Assembly: GCA_033030425.1 (NCBI GenBank)
Contig: JAUFSD010000024.1
Coordinates: 186,001-250,000, forward strand
DNA from: Verpa conica
Lineage: Eukaryota; Ascomycota; Pezizomycetes; Pezizales; Morchellaceae
Direction: 5' to 3'
Length of the DNA stretch: 64,000 nt
The notes beneath the pieces are model-generated. The model saw nothing but the letters and a program-made list of their open reading frames with translations, had not been told where the DNA came from and searched no databases. Position numbers and translations under genes: made by a program. Below, piece by piece: positions 34,152 through 45,282 of the stretch. Numbering within the stretch: position 1 is the stretch's first letter; the number at the start of each line of letters is the position of its first letter.

Positions 34152-37100
34152 ATGGCTCCTATCTTTACGAATTCCGCTTCCCCTAACACAAGGCCCCCCT
34201 CCCAAAAACCCGCCTTTTCCTTCAATACGCAGAATTCTCGTGCGAGTAACTTTTTCTCAGCCAGGCCAGCGGCACCGGGTATGCAGCAACAGGTACGTCG
34301 TGATTTCTCCCGTCGTGTCCGATCGAGATTGGTCGCTCGCACCCCCCCTTCAACCCGAATTCCCGTAAAATTCCTGGATGAGGAAGGGATTGTAACGCGT
34401 GAGACGATGGCAGACCTCGATGGCTGATGATGATTGATAGGAGCAGCAAATGGATGGATCCTGGGATATGGGTGATGATGTATGTATCATCATTTGCTCT
34501 TTTTTGATCTCTGATCTTTGACATAACGCTTGATGCTTGATGCCCCACCCCCTCACCCTCCCCACACACGCGCACACGCAGCAAGCGTGCCATCGGGATT
34601 TTGCTTTGCTCACTGCACTAGCTTGTCCCCGCGTTTCATCGTGGAGCTTCTAGAATGATATTCTAACTGGTTGACCTCTCCATCTGCAGGTAAGCGATGG
34701 GACCCACAACGACAACAACGACTCCAGAGCTCTGGTTTACCACACCGATGACGAGCAAGACGGTATGCCCACCCTCCCTTGCAGCCCTCTTTTTCCTATA
34801 CACCCAAGCGACGATTATTCCCTGAAATTATACTGACACAACCATGGCAGACACCATGCATTTCGATTCCACACATCCTGACCTGAACACATATGCCGAA
34901 GTCGACGCATTTGCCGTTCGCCTGGACAACTCCAAACTCCTCAAATCCGATGACCCCGATTCCACTGAGACCGCCATCTCCGGCTTTGACCTAGTCCGGC
35001 ACTTCCAAGAAGTCGCCTCTGCACGTCAAGAATTATTACATAGTCAACTTCCTGAAGACCCTACAGATGAGGAGCATCTAGAGTTGACATATTGGCGTCT
35101 GGAGCATCAAACGTGGGAGCTGTTCGGAACGCTCTCATCGCATAGAATAGATGGTGATATCGAGCCACGGGATATACCACAAGAGCTAGCGGAGAACAGA
35201 TATACCAGTAATCAGAGGCTGAAGGAATATCTCTTGGAAACAGATCCCAAGTTTAAGGAGTGGAGTTTGCTATTACAATGGCTGTGTGAAAATGCCTCTT
35301 TAGATGGAGAGGTTGATGAAGAGTCCGCCAAGTATGGTAGTAGGTGGGTTTATACTAAAGAGTCGTTGAAATCGCAAAAGCGTATGGGAGGAAAGAGGAT
35401 GCCTAGCTTGACTGCTGGATCGAATATTTTCTTTGGAAAAAAGGCAGAGAGAAGTATTGTCACAGAGCTAGATCCTGATGCACCAAGTAGGCAGCAGAAG
35501 CAACTGGAAGTTGAGGATGAAGAGGCAGAGAGAAACTTCATGAAACTCATCTGGAGATATGTTCGGACTGGCAACCTTTCGGTGGCTATAAAACTATGTT
35601 CAGACTATGGGGAATGGTGGAGGGGCGCAAGCTTGAGCGGTGGTGAGGAGGCTTGGGATCATATAATTGACGGAAAGAGATACGACAAAGAAGATGACGA
35701 CATGTCGAATAGTGATTTAGATCCTATAGTCACCGGTAATAGGCGGAGAGAGCTGTGGAGGAGAATGTGTTTTGCCATCGCCCGTAAGCCAGGAGGTGAC
35801 GTTTGGGAAAAGGCAGTCTATGGAACGTTATGTGGAGATGTGGAGAGTGTAAGCCATATCCCTAGGGCTCCATCTTGAATTAAGCATTACGAACTAAACC
35901 AATTGATTTACAGGTTCAAAATGTCTGCGACACATGGGAGGATAACCTCTTCGCACACATCAACTCTTTGGTTGAAGAATACTATTCGACCTATCTTAGC
36001 TCCCTTTCCCGCATTCCAGCATCTGCAACAAAATTCTCTATATTTAATTCTACTGCCTTCCACTCTAGAGCCGCAAACCTTTCGGATGACGAAACAATCC
36101 TTTCCAGGATCATTGACTCTCTTGCTGCAGCGGAGGTTCTCAAGCATGAATCGAGACAGCCTTTACGCATCATCCAAGGAGCTATCATCTCTCTCCGCTT
36201 TCCCGAACTAGTGGAGGAACTAGGAAGGCAGCTAAATATCTTCAAGGAAGACCCTGATGCCGAGCTCAACGATAGTAGCTTTGGACTCGATGTTTCAGAA
36301 CCCCACACGCTTCGAGTTGTAGTACATATCATCCTCGTCTTACAGTCTTTAAACGCGGAGTTTACTAAGGACACACCTTACCTAGAGCCAGCAGAGACTC
36401 TCATTGCCGGATATATTGATTTCCTCTTCGCATCGGGCAAGACCTTACTCATTCCATTGTATGCTGGATGCCTCTCGCCCGATAAGGCGGTCGAGGTGAT
36501 GGGCAATATCCTTGTGCATGTGAAGGGCGATACACGACTCGAGCTGTTGAAGCTAATGAGGCAACATGGCATGGATGTTGAGGGCTGCCTTAAGAAGACT
36601 ATGGACATTTGCTTAGATCTTACAGAAGAGAGACACAAGAGAGATAGGAGGGGTGTAATTAGGCTGGCGGGATTGAAGGGTGATATTGGGCTGAACGAGG
36701 AACTGGCAGAAGAGGATAAGATGCTTATTAGAGGGTTGGAGTGGCTTATATTAGGTGGGGATGGACTAAAGAGTGAAGTTATTAAGAAGGGGGTAGTAGT
36801 CTATAAAAGGTTTTTACGTAAGTTTAATAATTTCTATCATTACCGACAAAAATACTAATAGGAAATAGTCACTGGTCGCCTTTCCGCTGCGAAGGTGGTC
36901 TACGAAAAGATCAACAGCGAATCTATCGTTAGCCCTCCTGATCATACTGGCCATCAGGCTGATCTCGGAGATCAATTCCGCAAACACTTTCAAGACCATG
37001 AAGCCCAATGGGCACTGTCTGTCTATGTTGAATTTGAGATCCTCATTCGAGCTCTGTTTGCCCTTGAAGCCTGGAATGAAACCTTGAGCAAACGACCTGA

Positions 37101-37555
37101 GTATTACTCTCCTCCTTTTACTTCCGAATTACCATTCTAACCATAGATATAGGCGTTCTGACCGCCTCTGGAAAAATACCCTCAACAGCTCATACGAGAG
37201 TGTTCATACAAAACTCTCTGAGTTTGTCAAAACTTGGCTTGACAATGTCCTTGATGATACACCATACGGCATTGACACTGCATTCCTCAAGGGTATCCGC
37301 AACATCTACAGCCCTGAGCTTACGTTTGCTCTACACGATGTGTATGTGGAGGCTGGTAAATGGCTCGGTAAGCAATTACTGGCGAACTGTCTTGAACTCG
37401 CGACAGTTGTCGCAGATCCCACCAGGAGTGTGCTGGCGTGTTTTGTCGAGACAGGAAGGGTGGAGGAGTATGTATGCGTTGTGGCGGGAGCTAGTAGAAG
37501 TGTGCTTGGGGCGGGGGCTGACAAAGGTCCTTTGAAAATATGGAATGTCCGGTAG
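34152..37555 (+). CDS. NUP84: nucleoporin Nup84/Nup107 (6 exons)
   Basis: This is a scaffold subunit of the Y-shaped nuclear pore complex. Exons are 34152-34292, 34690-34762, 34851-35848, 35914-36817, 36869-37100 and 37147-37555; phases agree and give 918 residues, normal for the family. The N-terminus is disordered (MAPIFTNSASPNTRPP). The helical body contains TYWRLEHQTWELFGTL, RNFMKLIWRYVRTGNLSVAI, KLCSDYGEWWRGASL, RRRELWRRMCFAIAR, then VQNVCDTWEDNLFAHINSLV after intron 3. Later come YKRFLLTGRLSAAKVVYEKI and, after the final 46-nt intron, YRRSDRLWKNTLNSSYESV and IYSPELTFALHDVYVEAGKW. The acceptor at 36868 was chosen because the nearer AATAG at 36861 breaks the frame. The first intron (397 nt) is long. 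The assignment is firm; the exact first exon is slightly less so. Confidence 0.92.
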
Positions 37556-38541
37556 ATGTTAATGGTGGTGGGGATGGTGTTCTAGAAGGGGCGAATATTT
37601 GTGGGTTTTTATTTGGTGTAAAATAGTTTCTTTTTCTGTTAGGAGTCTCTACAGTTACAGTACCTAGTTAAGCCTTATTTTTTTGACTTACTTCTCCACA
37701 GTTTGAGAAGCGGGCAGGGAGCGGGGAAGCGCCTGCATGAATGAGGAAGGAGGAATATTGCAATAATTAGCGAAGGTAACTAGGGTGGTTGAAAAATTTA
37801 TTCCTTTGCTACTCTATAAATCAATGCAATATCGGTTCGTGACCTCAGGCTACTGCTACATTTGTTGTTGCATATACTTTGTTACCAGTTAGCGCTGCGT
37901 TGCGTTGTTGTTCAACGATGCTATGCACGTTACTGCTTCCGTGCATGCTTCCATGCCTTGTGACGTAAGCCCAGGTACGGCGACAACTTACGATACATCC
38001 GAGAACCGAGATTAACACAAAGGGAGCGGGAGAGTGCCATGCGGGGGGAGAGAGAGGGGGGGAGGCGCGAAGATCAGAGTGTATGTAGGAGGGGGAAGGG
38101 GAAAAAAATGACAATCCACCCCTCCCTCTCTCTCTCTCTCTTACACAAAAAAAAAACCCCCGTAGAGTTGTCCCTGCATATATGACTTACTAGAGTTTAA
38201 AAAAAAAAAAAAAAGTAAGCTTGTTTCAAGTTTATAAAAATAAAAATTATAGAGTATACCAAGCCTCACTCTCACTTCTCACTTTGATACTCTCTTACCT
38301 TCTCCTCCCCCTCCTTCTTTCGCTTCGCCGGTCGGTCCGTTGGTTGTCTCTGTGACCCTTATGACCCTTTTGTTTTTGTGTGTGGTGTGTGGTGTGGTGT
38401 GTCGTGTTGTGTTGTGCGTTCTAGCCTAGGTCTATTATTGTAAGACGTTGAGATGTGACGTGACGGATATTGTGTCCGAGTCGGCTATCTATTCATCCAT
38501 TCAATTCAATTCCCATGCCATGCCATTCAATTCAAGATTCG

Positions 38542-38596
38542 AGTCCAGTCTAGTCTAGTCTAGTCGAGCCCAGTCCAGTTCAGTCCAGTCCAGTCT
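38542..38596. repeat. degenerate AGTCY pentanucleotide repeat
   Basis: About ten pentamers of AGTCC/AGTCT type (with GAGTC, AGTTC variants) in tandem. Confidence 0.75.
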
Positions 38597-38627
38597 AAGC
38601 ACAGCCCAACAATGAAGTTATATGTCC

Positions 38628-38661
38628 GGGGGAGGGAGGGGGGAGAGGGGGGGCGAAGGGG
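38628..38661 (+). other. G-quadruplex-forming motif
   Basis: Four or more runs of three to seven G separated by one to four bases on the plus strand. Confidence 0.6.
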
Positions 38662-39028
38662 AATTTAGAAAGAAAAGTCATTGGATTAGAAAGAGTGGTA
38701 GAGAAACAAGACCAGGGGAAACGAAAGCAATATAAAAAAAAAAGCAATAACGAAAGACAATGGGGTCATATGAAGTTTTGGATGCCTACTCGCTTGTGGC
38801 TGCGGGGGCTAGAGTGGGCTAGATGGGGGGGGGGGTTCAAAAAGGCTAGATAGAGAGAGAGAGAGAGGAGTGGGTTTGAGATTACTTTTTCATTTTATAG
38901 AAACCAAGACAAAAAATAAAATAAAAAATAATAATATTATTATATTTATTTCCGATAGCCGCGTTGTAATGTTGTCTTTTGTTTCGGATGGTCGAGAATG
39001 AGAGGATGAAAGAGAGTGGTGGTGGTGT

Positions 39029-39069
39029 GGGGGAGGGGGGGAGGAGGGGAGGGGGTAGGGGGGGGCGGG
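39029..39069 (+). other. strong G-quadruplex-forming motif
   Basis: Six runs of at least three G within 41 nt on the plus strand (GG runs of 4-8 separated by A, GA or TA). Confidence 0.65.
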
Positions 39070-42000
39070 CACAGTAGAGAGGGGAGGGTTGATGTATGTA
39101 TACGAAATGATACCTACGCCTTGTGATGTATCGCCGAAGATGGTCTAGAGAAACGATATAGAACCTCCGTGGCCCGGTACTCGGAGTCTGGATCTGGGGG
39201 AGACTAGGGGGGGGGGAAAGGTTTTGGATGCCTACTCTGTAGTAAAAATGTAAGTGGATTGAAAAGGTTTCACTTTTTTCTAATCTTTTTTTAATCTTAC
39301 TAGATACACGAAAGAGAAGGGGGTACTGGGGGGGGCTTATTCACTACCGCCGTTACTGTCTCTGTTAGTTTTTTTTTTTATTTGTTTTTTTATTTCCCTT
39401 TCATTCAAGCTAGGCCCCCCATTTATAAGGGAAGAAAAAGGTCGAAAAGAAAAGAAAAGAAAAAAAACCCGGGCCAAGAGATGTTGGCGTTTGGATATTA
39501 TGTGTGTGTGTGTAAGAAGTCTAATTAATATCTTTTGGCCCTGAAGATCAATCTACAAACTAATAGCTACAGGGCTGTTTCTTAGTATTCTTTGCCGCCG
39601 ATAATGTCTCTGATGGACCGTTTTGTGTGCGCTCTTCAAGAATCTAGATCTTCCCTTGCCCCCCCCTTCACCCCCTTATGATTGACAGTAATATAGGTTT
39701 GTGAATACTCCGGGGGAGGGGATTATTTACTTTTGAATTGAAAAATAAAACAAAAAAAAGTTTGGTACCTGGTCGCGCAAAGGTCACGTGCGGTCGATCA
39801 ATCACGTAAACCCGGGGCTTGTCTCTTTCTTGTTGATCTTGTCCTATTTCTGTTTTCTTTTAACTACTGTTTCTTGTTTTTTTGTTGTTTCTCTATAACC
39901 TTCCTAATTCGTAATATACACACACACGTATTGCCTCTACTTTCAAACCAGTCTAGAATGCAATTAACTAGATGCTTCCATTCTATATGCGAGATAGATA
40001 ACGTATTTTTTTTGTGACGTAGGGGGGGAGAAGGGTCGTACGACAAGGGTACTGAGTTTAGCGACAGCAAAGCATGCAACGCGGGGAGGTGTGAGAAGAG
40101 GGAGGGGGGAAGTAAACGTTTTAAGATGTTATATCGAATTTTCTATTTTATCCCTTTATGTTTTTTTTTTTGATTTGTTTTTTTTTCTTCCCATGATGTT
40201 TGCTTACCCGGTATTCTTGTCAGTTCTCTGTTTTGCCTGATCAGTTTTAGATTTTATTTTTTCTTTGCCCCCTCTCTCTCCCTCGGTTATGATTTGTTTT
40301 TTTCATTCTTTCTAGTTGTGTTTGCGCGATATTTGCTTTTTCTCTTTCTAAACGTAAGTATAAAATCATTTTACGGATGTGGATGCGGGGGGGCGGAGGA
40401 GGCGGCGGAGAAACATCGAATAAGATTGACGAAGATGAGATTACGCGGAGGCAAGGGAGGCGATGAGGGGTAATAGAAAGAGACGAGAGAGGTATTTAAA
40501 CACTCGAAATAAGCAATGAGGATGAGATGTTACCAGGGCATGAAGTGGGATAAGGACAAGAAAAGAAAAGAAAACACTCATAAAACTAGACTGAGTAAGT
40601 TGCCACGTGAACAGAGTCAAAAACAATGAAATGGAATGGAAACTGAGTAAAGGTGATGTGACTCGAAGATAACAGTAAGATTAGTCTACAGTGCGTCGAC
40701 CCAATGCCGGCAAATGCATTTCATTACTCTAGTGAAGCAGGTACGGACCGTACGATATACAGTGCAGTGTGGATATCTCAAGAGGCGAGATGAGATGTGA
40801 GCGGTGAAAAGGAGGGGGGGGGGAATGCGTCATTGTGCCTTTTACCCCAGTTGGCCAGTGCCCTGCCCTGCTCTGCCCTGCACTTCTTTAATTTTAATTA
40901 CATGTACTTTCAGCTGCGGGGGAGGGGAGGGGAGGGGGATGGATTTGAATTTAATGTTTAGTGACCACCGTCCAAGGCCTCGGCCAGTAACTACAAGTCT
41001 CTCAGTATACAGGGCATGTATGGGTCAGCAGTTATCACTCAGGTCCCCTATAGTTGGAGGGGCTAACAATACAATTTGAGGATCTGCTGTTGTGGAAAAA
41101 GGAGAAGGTAGATCGGGACATGCTCTAGAACAGATGTGTGTGTAGAGGTTCCAGTTCACAAGGTGTAGCGAGAGCTACAAAAAGACAACAGACGTGGTCG
41201 GATTGGGGGAGGGCTGTGGTAGGGCTCGAGCTCTCTTGACCGGGGCACCCGCAAATGGAAAACGCAAAGGTGTTTCTGCACGATGATGTGATGGGACAAA
41301 CGGTGTCTAGGGGCTCTGATAGGGCTGCTGCGATGGGTGATGAGGCAAAGGGCCTGTCTTGAATGGCTGGGATAAGGCTGGGATGTGATGAGTGGTGGGG
41401 TCGCGATACGGATGTGATGGGATGAGGTGAACGACTGGACCAGAGGGGCCCTGGTGTGGCTCAATTGGGCCTGTGGTCGTGATAGGTGAGGGCGAATGAT
41501 AAGCTGTGAATGGCGAGCCTGTGTTGGCCGGAGATGACTCAACAACGCTGTGCCAGTGGATACCGGGTACCGCTACATACATGTACTCTAATGTACATCG
41601 GCTGGCCGTCCAGTGTGCTGAGGCCCACGCGAGCCACATGAGCGTGGACGACGACTACATTCCCTCTGCTCAGTCAAGTCAGTGCCAGCCAGCTCCATCC
41701 CCAGTCAGTACGTACCTCCATACCACGGATTACACACGAAGCGGTGATCGAGATCCAAGAACAAGGAATTCAATTAATTTAATTTACATGATGCACAAAG
41801 GAGATCAACGGGCAAAAGGTATTTATCATAGGTAGATATGTACTGCACTAGTTATATGGTACTTATGTAAAAAGACAGCTAAAGAAATTCATCGAATCGT
41901 ATGGTCGTATCATCGTCCTGGCCCCACCGTAAAAAAAAGAGAAACGCCACCCCAATGAGAAAATCCCACCAACAAAAGAAAGAACCCCCCCACCCAATGC

Positions 42001-42158
42001 TATACAGAACACAATTGAAACAAGGAACCCGCTAGAATGAATTACAATCCTCCCAAAACAAAACAAATGAAATGACACTGAAAAAAGATCGTGAGAACAG
42101 TAAACAAATCCCTGCATCACAGACCATCACTCGCCCAATGTAGCCCCCCTCTGCGCGT

Positions 42159-43187
42159 TTATTCTTCCCCAGACACAAGTGTCTCCATGCTAGCCCCCAA
42201 AACCTGTGCCGCCACCGGCGCACTAACCTTCTTCCTCTGTGCTGGCAACCCAATCATTGACTTCCCCTTAGCTCCTGCTACACCCCTTCCCCCACGCTTC
42301 CCAGCTGGTGCATGTAGCCTCCTCTTGCTCTGTACACGGACTACCGGCTTCTTCGGCACGTCCTCATCCTCAAACTCACTGTCGTTTCCAAGCTCCTCAA
42401 TCACAATTGGTGGTGAAGCTGACTTGCTCTGCTTCTTCCATCTTGGTGGCAAGCTGCGTTGTCGTTGTCTCTCTCTCTTTGGTGGTGGTGGTGATGAGCC
42501 AATGCCAGAATCCTTCTTTGGAGCTGATTCGAACTGGAACTGGTCCGGGAGGTCTGCAGTCTCCATCTTTGGAGAAGCCGAGTAGCCTCTTGGTGGAGTT
42601 GTAGTGTCACGGTTGCCGGTGGAGTCGGTGCGCCACTTTCTGCGACCAGTGCGCTGCTCAATCTCGTTGTTGTCGTCGTTTTCATCTGGGAGTGGCTGGA
42701 GGGCGGCGAGGTTGTCTCTTCGGAGGGCGTCCATGAACTGCTCGCTGACGTGGATGCTGCGTCTGTACTTGCCAACTCCCTCCATCGGTCCCAAGGGTGG
42801 GAGAGGGTACAGGAGTGGCTGGACGACGGGAGCAGAAGGAGCAGGCTTCTTGGAACCCTTCTCGACAGCGACAAGGCAGTCGTAGGAGATGGGGTTCCTC
42901 TTGATTGAAGTATGACGTCTGAACTCAGGCCGTGAATCGAAACGAGGAGATGTAGAGTGAGCTGTTCCAGGTCTTGAGCGGGTGGGTGAAGGGATGCCCG
43001 ATGAGATTGTAGATGAAGATGAAGATGAGAGAGAAGGTGTCATCGGAGCAGTAGTGCAAGGAGATGATGGAAGGCCAAGCTCCTGAGCGGCTTGGGATAC
43101 TGACTTTTCCCACTTGACACGAGAGTGGCGCTCACGCTGGTCCCTGGTGAGGACGAGAGTAAAGAGCTTATCGAGAAGACCCGTCAT
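42159..43187 (-). CDS. disordered basic protein, 342 aa, function unknown
   Basis: A single exon starts at 43187, preceded by a purine/pyrimidine-mixed leader. The first ~45 residues (MTGLLDKLFTLVLTRDQRER, HSRVKWEKSVSQAAQELGLP) look like the only folded part. Then come Ser/Pro-rich stretches, a conserved-looking segment around GVGKYRRSIHVSEQFMDALR, an acidic run (NDSEFEDEDVPKK) and a Lys/Arg/Gly-rich tail. Basic clusters such as KRERQRQR and KKPVVRVQSKRR suggest nuclear localisation. The family is not recognised. Codon use looks coding over the whole frame; overlapping frames on the other strand are shadows. The gene sits alone between two long non-coding regions, the arrangement often seen for regulated developmental genes, which is inference only. 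Confidence 0.65.
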   Translation of the reverse strand: MTGLLDKLFTLVLTRDQRERHSRVKWEKSVSQAAQELGLPSSPCTTAPMTPSLSSSSSSTISSGIPSPTRSRPGTAHSTSPRFDSRPEFRRHTSIKRNPISYDCLVAVEKGSKKPAPSAPVVQPLLYPLPPLGPMEGVGKYRRSIHVSEQFMDALRRDNLAALQPLPDENDDNNEIEQRTGRRKWRTDSTGNRDTTTPPRGYSASPKMETADLPDQFQFESAPKKDSGIGSSPPPPKRERQRQRSLPPRWKKQSKSASPPIVIEELGNDSEFEDEDVPKKPVVRVQSKRRLHAPAGKRGGRGVAGAKGKSMIGLPAQRKKVSAPVAAQVLGASMETLVSGEE

Positions 43188-43982
43188 TGTTGCAGAAGAT
43201 TGAACTTTGCTGATGATGGGGGGACTGGATGTAGATGAACTAATATTCGATGAAGAATAAAAGTTGATGAGTGTATGGGGTGGGTGTGGTTGTGATGATG
43301 TGGGTTGTGGTTGATGTAGGGGGAGTGATCGTACTTAAGTAAAGTTATCTCTGGGGTAGGGGAGTGGGTGCACGGTTGATCAAGGTCGCTTCTTCTTCCG
43401 GTATGGATTGCCAAACTGTCGCTTGAGCCTTTTGGATACTCTGTTTCGACTGTGTATCTGTGAATGGCCTTGAGGCATTGATGGTTGGATAGATTCCGGG
43501 GGGACTGTCAGTTTCCAATTTCTGCTAGAAGAAACACTGTCTTTGTGTTGCAGAAATAATGAATTGCTCACACTCGACTCCTAGAAGAATCGAGACTGTA
43601 TTCGGCTGTGGGCGGTGTTGTTGAGGTAAGTGATCTCGAGGGGGGGCCATGCAAATATATAACCTATGCAGGCGTAGGAGGGAGAAATATATATCCGGCG
43701 ACTAATATTAAGTGAGTGTGTCCAGTTCGGATCGAGTGGATTTCGGTTATCGATTGTGCGGGTCAACCAACGGACCAGGGGGTGAGTGAGTGGGAGCCAG
43801 GTCAGGAAGAAGCGGGGGGGGGTGTCTGAAAAAGAAATATGCCGGCAAGGGGGGGAGATGTGGGATTATTGCAATTTCTTGGGGGTGTGTGGGATGTGTG
43901 GGTGAGGGTATGTGGGTATGTGGTGGATGTGGATGGTATTATTGTGCTGCGCTTACAGTTGTTGTAAGAAGCAGCTGTATTA

Positions 43983-44017
43983 CCTGTATCCTGTATCCTG
44001 TGTCCTGTATCCTGTAT
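43983..44017. repeat. (CCTGTAT)5 heptamer tandem repeat
   Basis: Five copies in register with one substitution (CCTGTGT in the third). Confidence 0.9.
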
Positions 44018-45115
44018 TGTATTCTTGTATTACCCATTGCTAGGACCCTTCTTCGCTGTTGTCTCTGACCGGTAGGTAATGTTCAAGTACGGTAACCGGC
44101 TACTTCACCTCCCCCAACAAAAGTCCCCAGGTCTACGCTGCGCTGCGCTGTGCTGTGCAGCTTCTGCGGCTGCCAAAAGTAGGATGCCCGAGACGATGCA
44201 AAACTGGACTAGGGGAGAATCGGAGCCTGGTGAGTGCCAGAGAGAGAGAGAGTCTGCCTGCTTCGATCTACCGTGGTTCAGGGAAAAGTACTCTAGGTCA
44301 AGCTCTCTTGGGACTTGCACGGTGAGGTAGCCTACCCAGCTGGTGGGATTTACTGACTGATCATGACTGGTAACGTAGCAGATGGACAACAAAATTAAAT
44401 TCCCACCTACCATATATAAATAATTTATTTCCCACACACGCATCATCATCACTGTCCATCGTACACATGTTAACAAGGCGGAATAATATAATAATTGGTG
44501 AACAAAAGAATTAAAATAAAAAAAGAGAGCTCATGTTTTTCTTTTTCTTTTCTTTTCTCTCTCTCTCTCTTCTCGCGCTTGGAAACAAATTTCATCTCTT
44601 GTTTGTTACCTATCGACTCATAATCAAACATCGTCCTCCCCCGATGATCCCTTTTTTGGTCGCCTTCTATCTAGGCCTCACGCTACACCCCTGAAGTCAA
44701 AGGGCGGTCTGGTCTAGTTGTTATTTCGAATTTCTTTTTTGGGGCTTGCGTCCGCCCGCTGGACTGGGAGAACTCCTTCGGGGCGCCACACATAACCTAA
44801 AACAAGACGCATTATTGATGGACCGGGGGGGGTCACATCGGGGGGGATGTGTGTGGGATGCAGAATAGTATGGTGTTAGAGGAGAACGGCCGATAGGTAG
44901 TTATCCTCCCCTATCGGAGTGCGGAGGTTAAGACACTAGCTACGATTGCTGTGTGCACCTTCCTTCTCGCAAAGAAAGGGAAGATCTCTAGAAAAGTATC
45001 TCGCACGCGAAAAGGGAAAAAAAAAAAAAAAAAAGAGCAACCTACGGCGATGACGACGAGAGTAGTGTAGGTTAGGCGGGGGTGGAGAATAACGGGGCCT
45101 CACTATCTCCTCCTT

Positions 45116-45131
45116 CACACACACACACACA
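45116..45131. repeat. (CA)8 microsatellite
   Basis: Eight perfect CA units, next to a short poly-A run. Confidence 0.9.
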
Positions 45132-45261
45132 TCAAAAAAAAGGTAAGCAATTGTCAAAATATATGACACTCTAGGCGAATAACACTACAGTAGTTCAATG
45201 CGGGGCGAACGTATAGGCTAGGGGTGGTGAGCTGAGATGAGCTGTACACGCAGACTAACAC

Positions 45262-45282
45262 TTTTTTTTTTTTTTTTTTTTC
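45262..45282. repeat. 21-nt poly-T tract
   Basis: Uninterrupted T run on the plus strand in non-coding DNA. Confidence 0.9.

Larger units (their letters stand above)
37556..42158. other. 4.6-kb homopolymer-rich region without a recognisable gene
   Basis: The sequence is dominated by G, A, C and T runs, purine- or pyrimidine-rich blocks and simple repeats. TATA-like and CT-rich sequence near 38230-38330 followed by purine-rich DNA resembles a fungal transcription start on the plus strand, and a GTAAGT donor lies near 40353. No open frame longer than about 130 codons has a protein-like composition. It may be a long non-coding transcript or a regulatory region. Confidence 0.45.

Noticed and set aside
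33951..34427. 158-codon frame over the NUP84 leader
   Set aside because: It runs through the GTACGT donor at 34293. The in-frame ATG at 34152 with five introns gives a full Nup84.
42091..42885. Overlapping plus-strand frames opposite the 342-aa gene
   Set aside because: They are shadows of the minus-strand coding frame, Ser/Cys-rich and without motifs.
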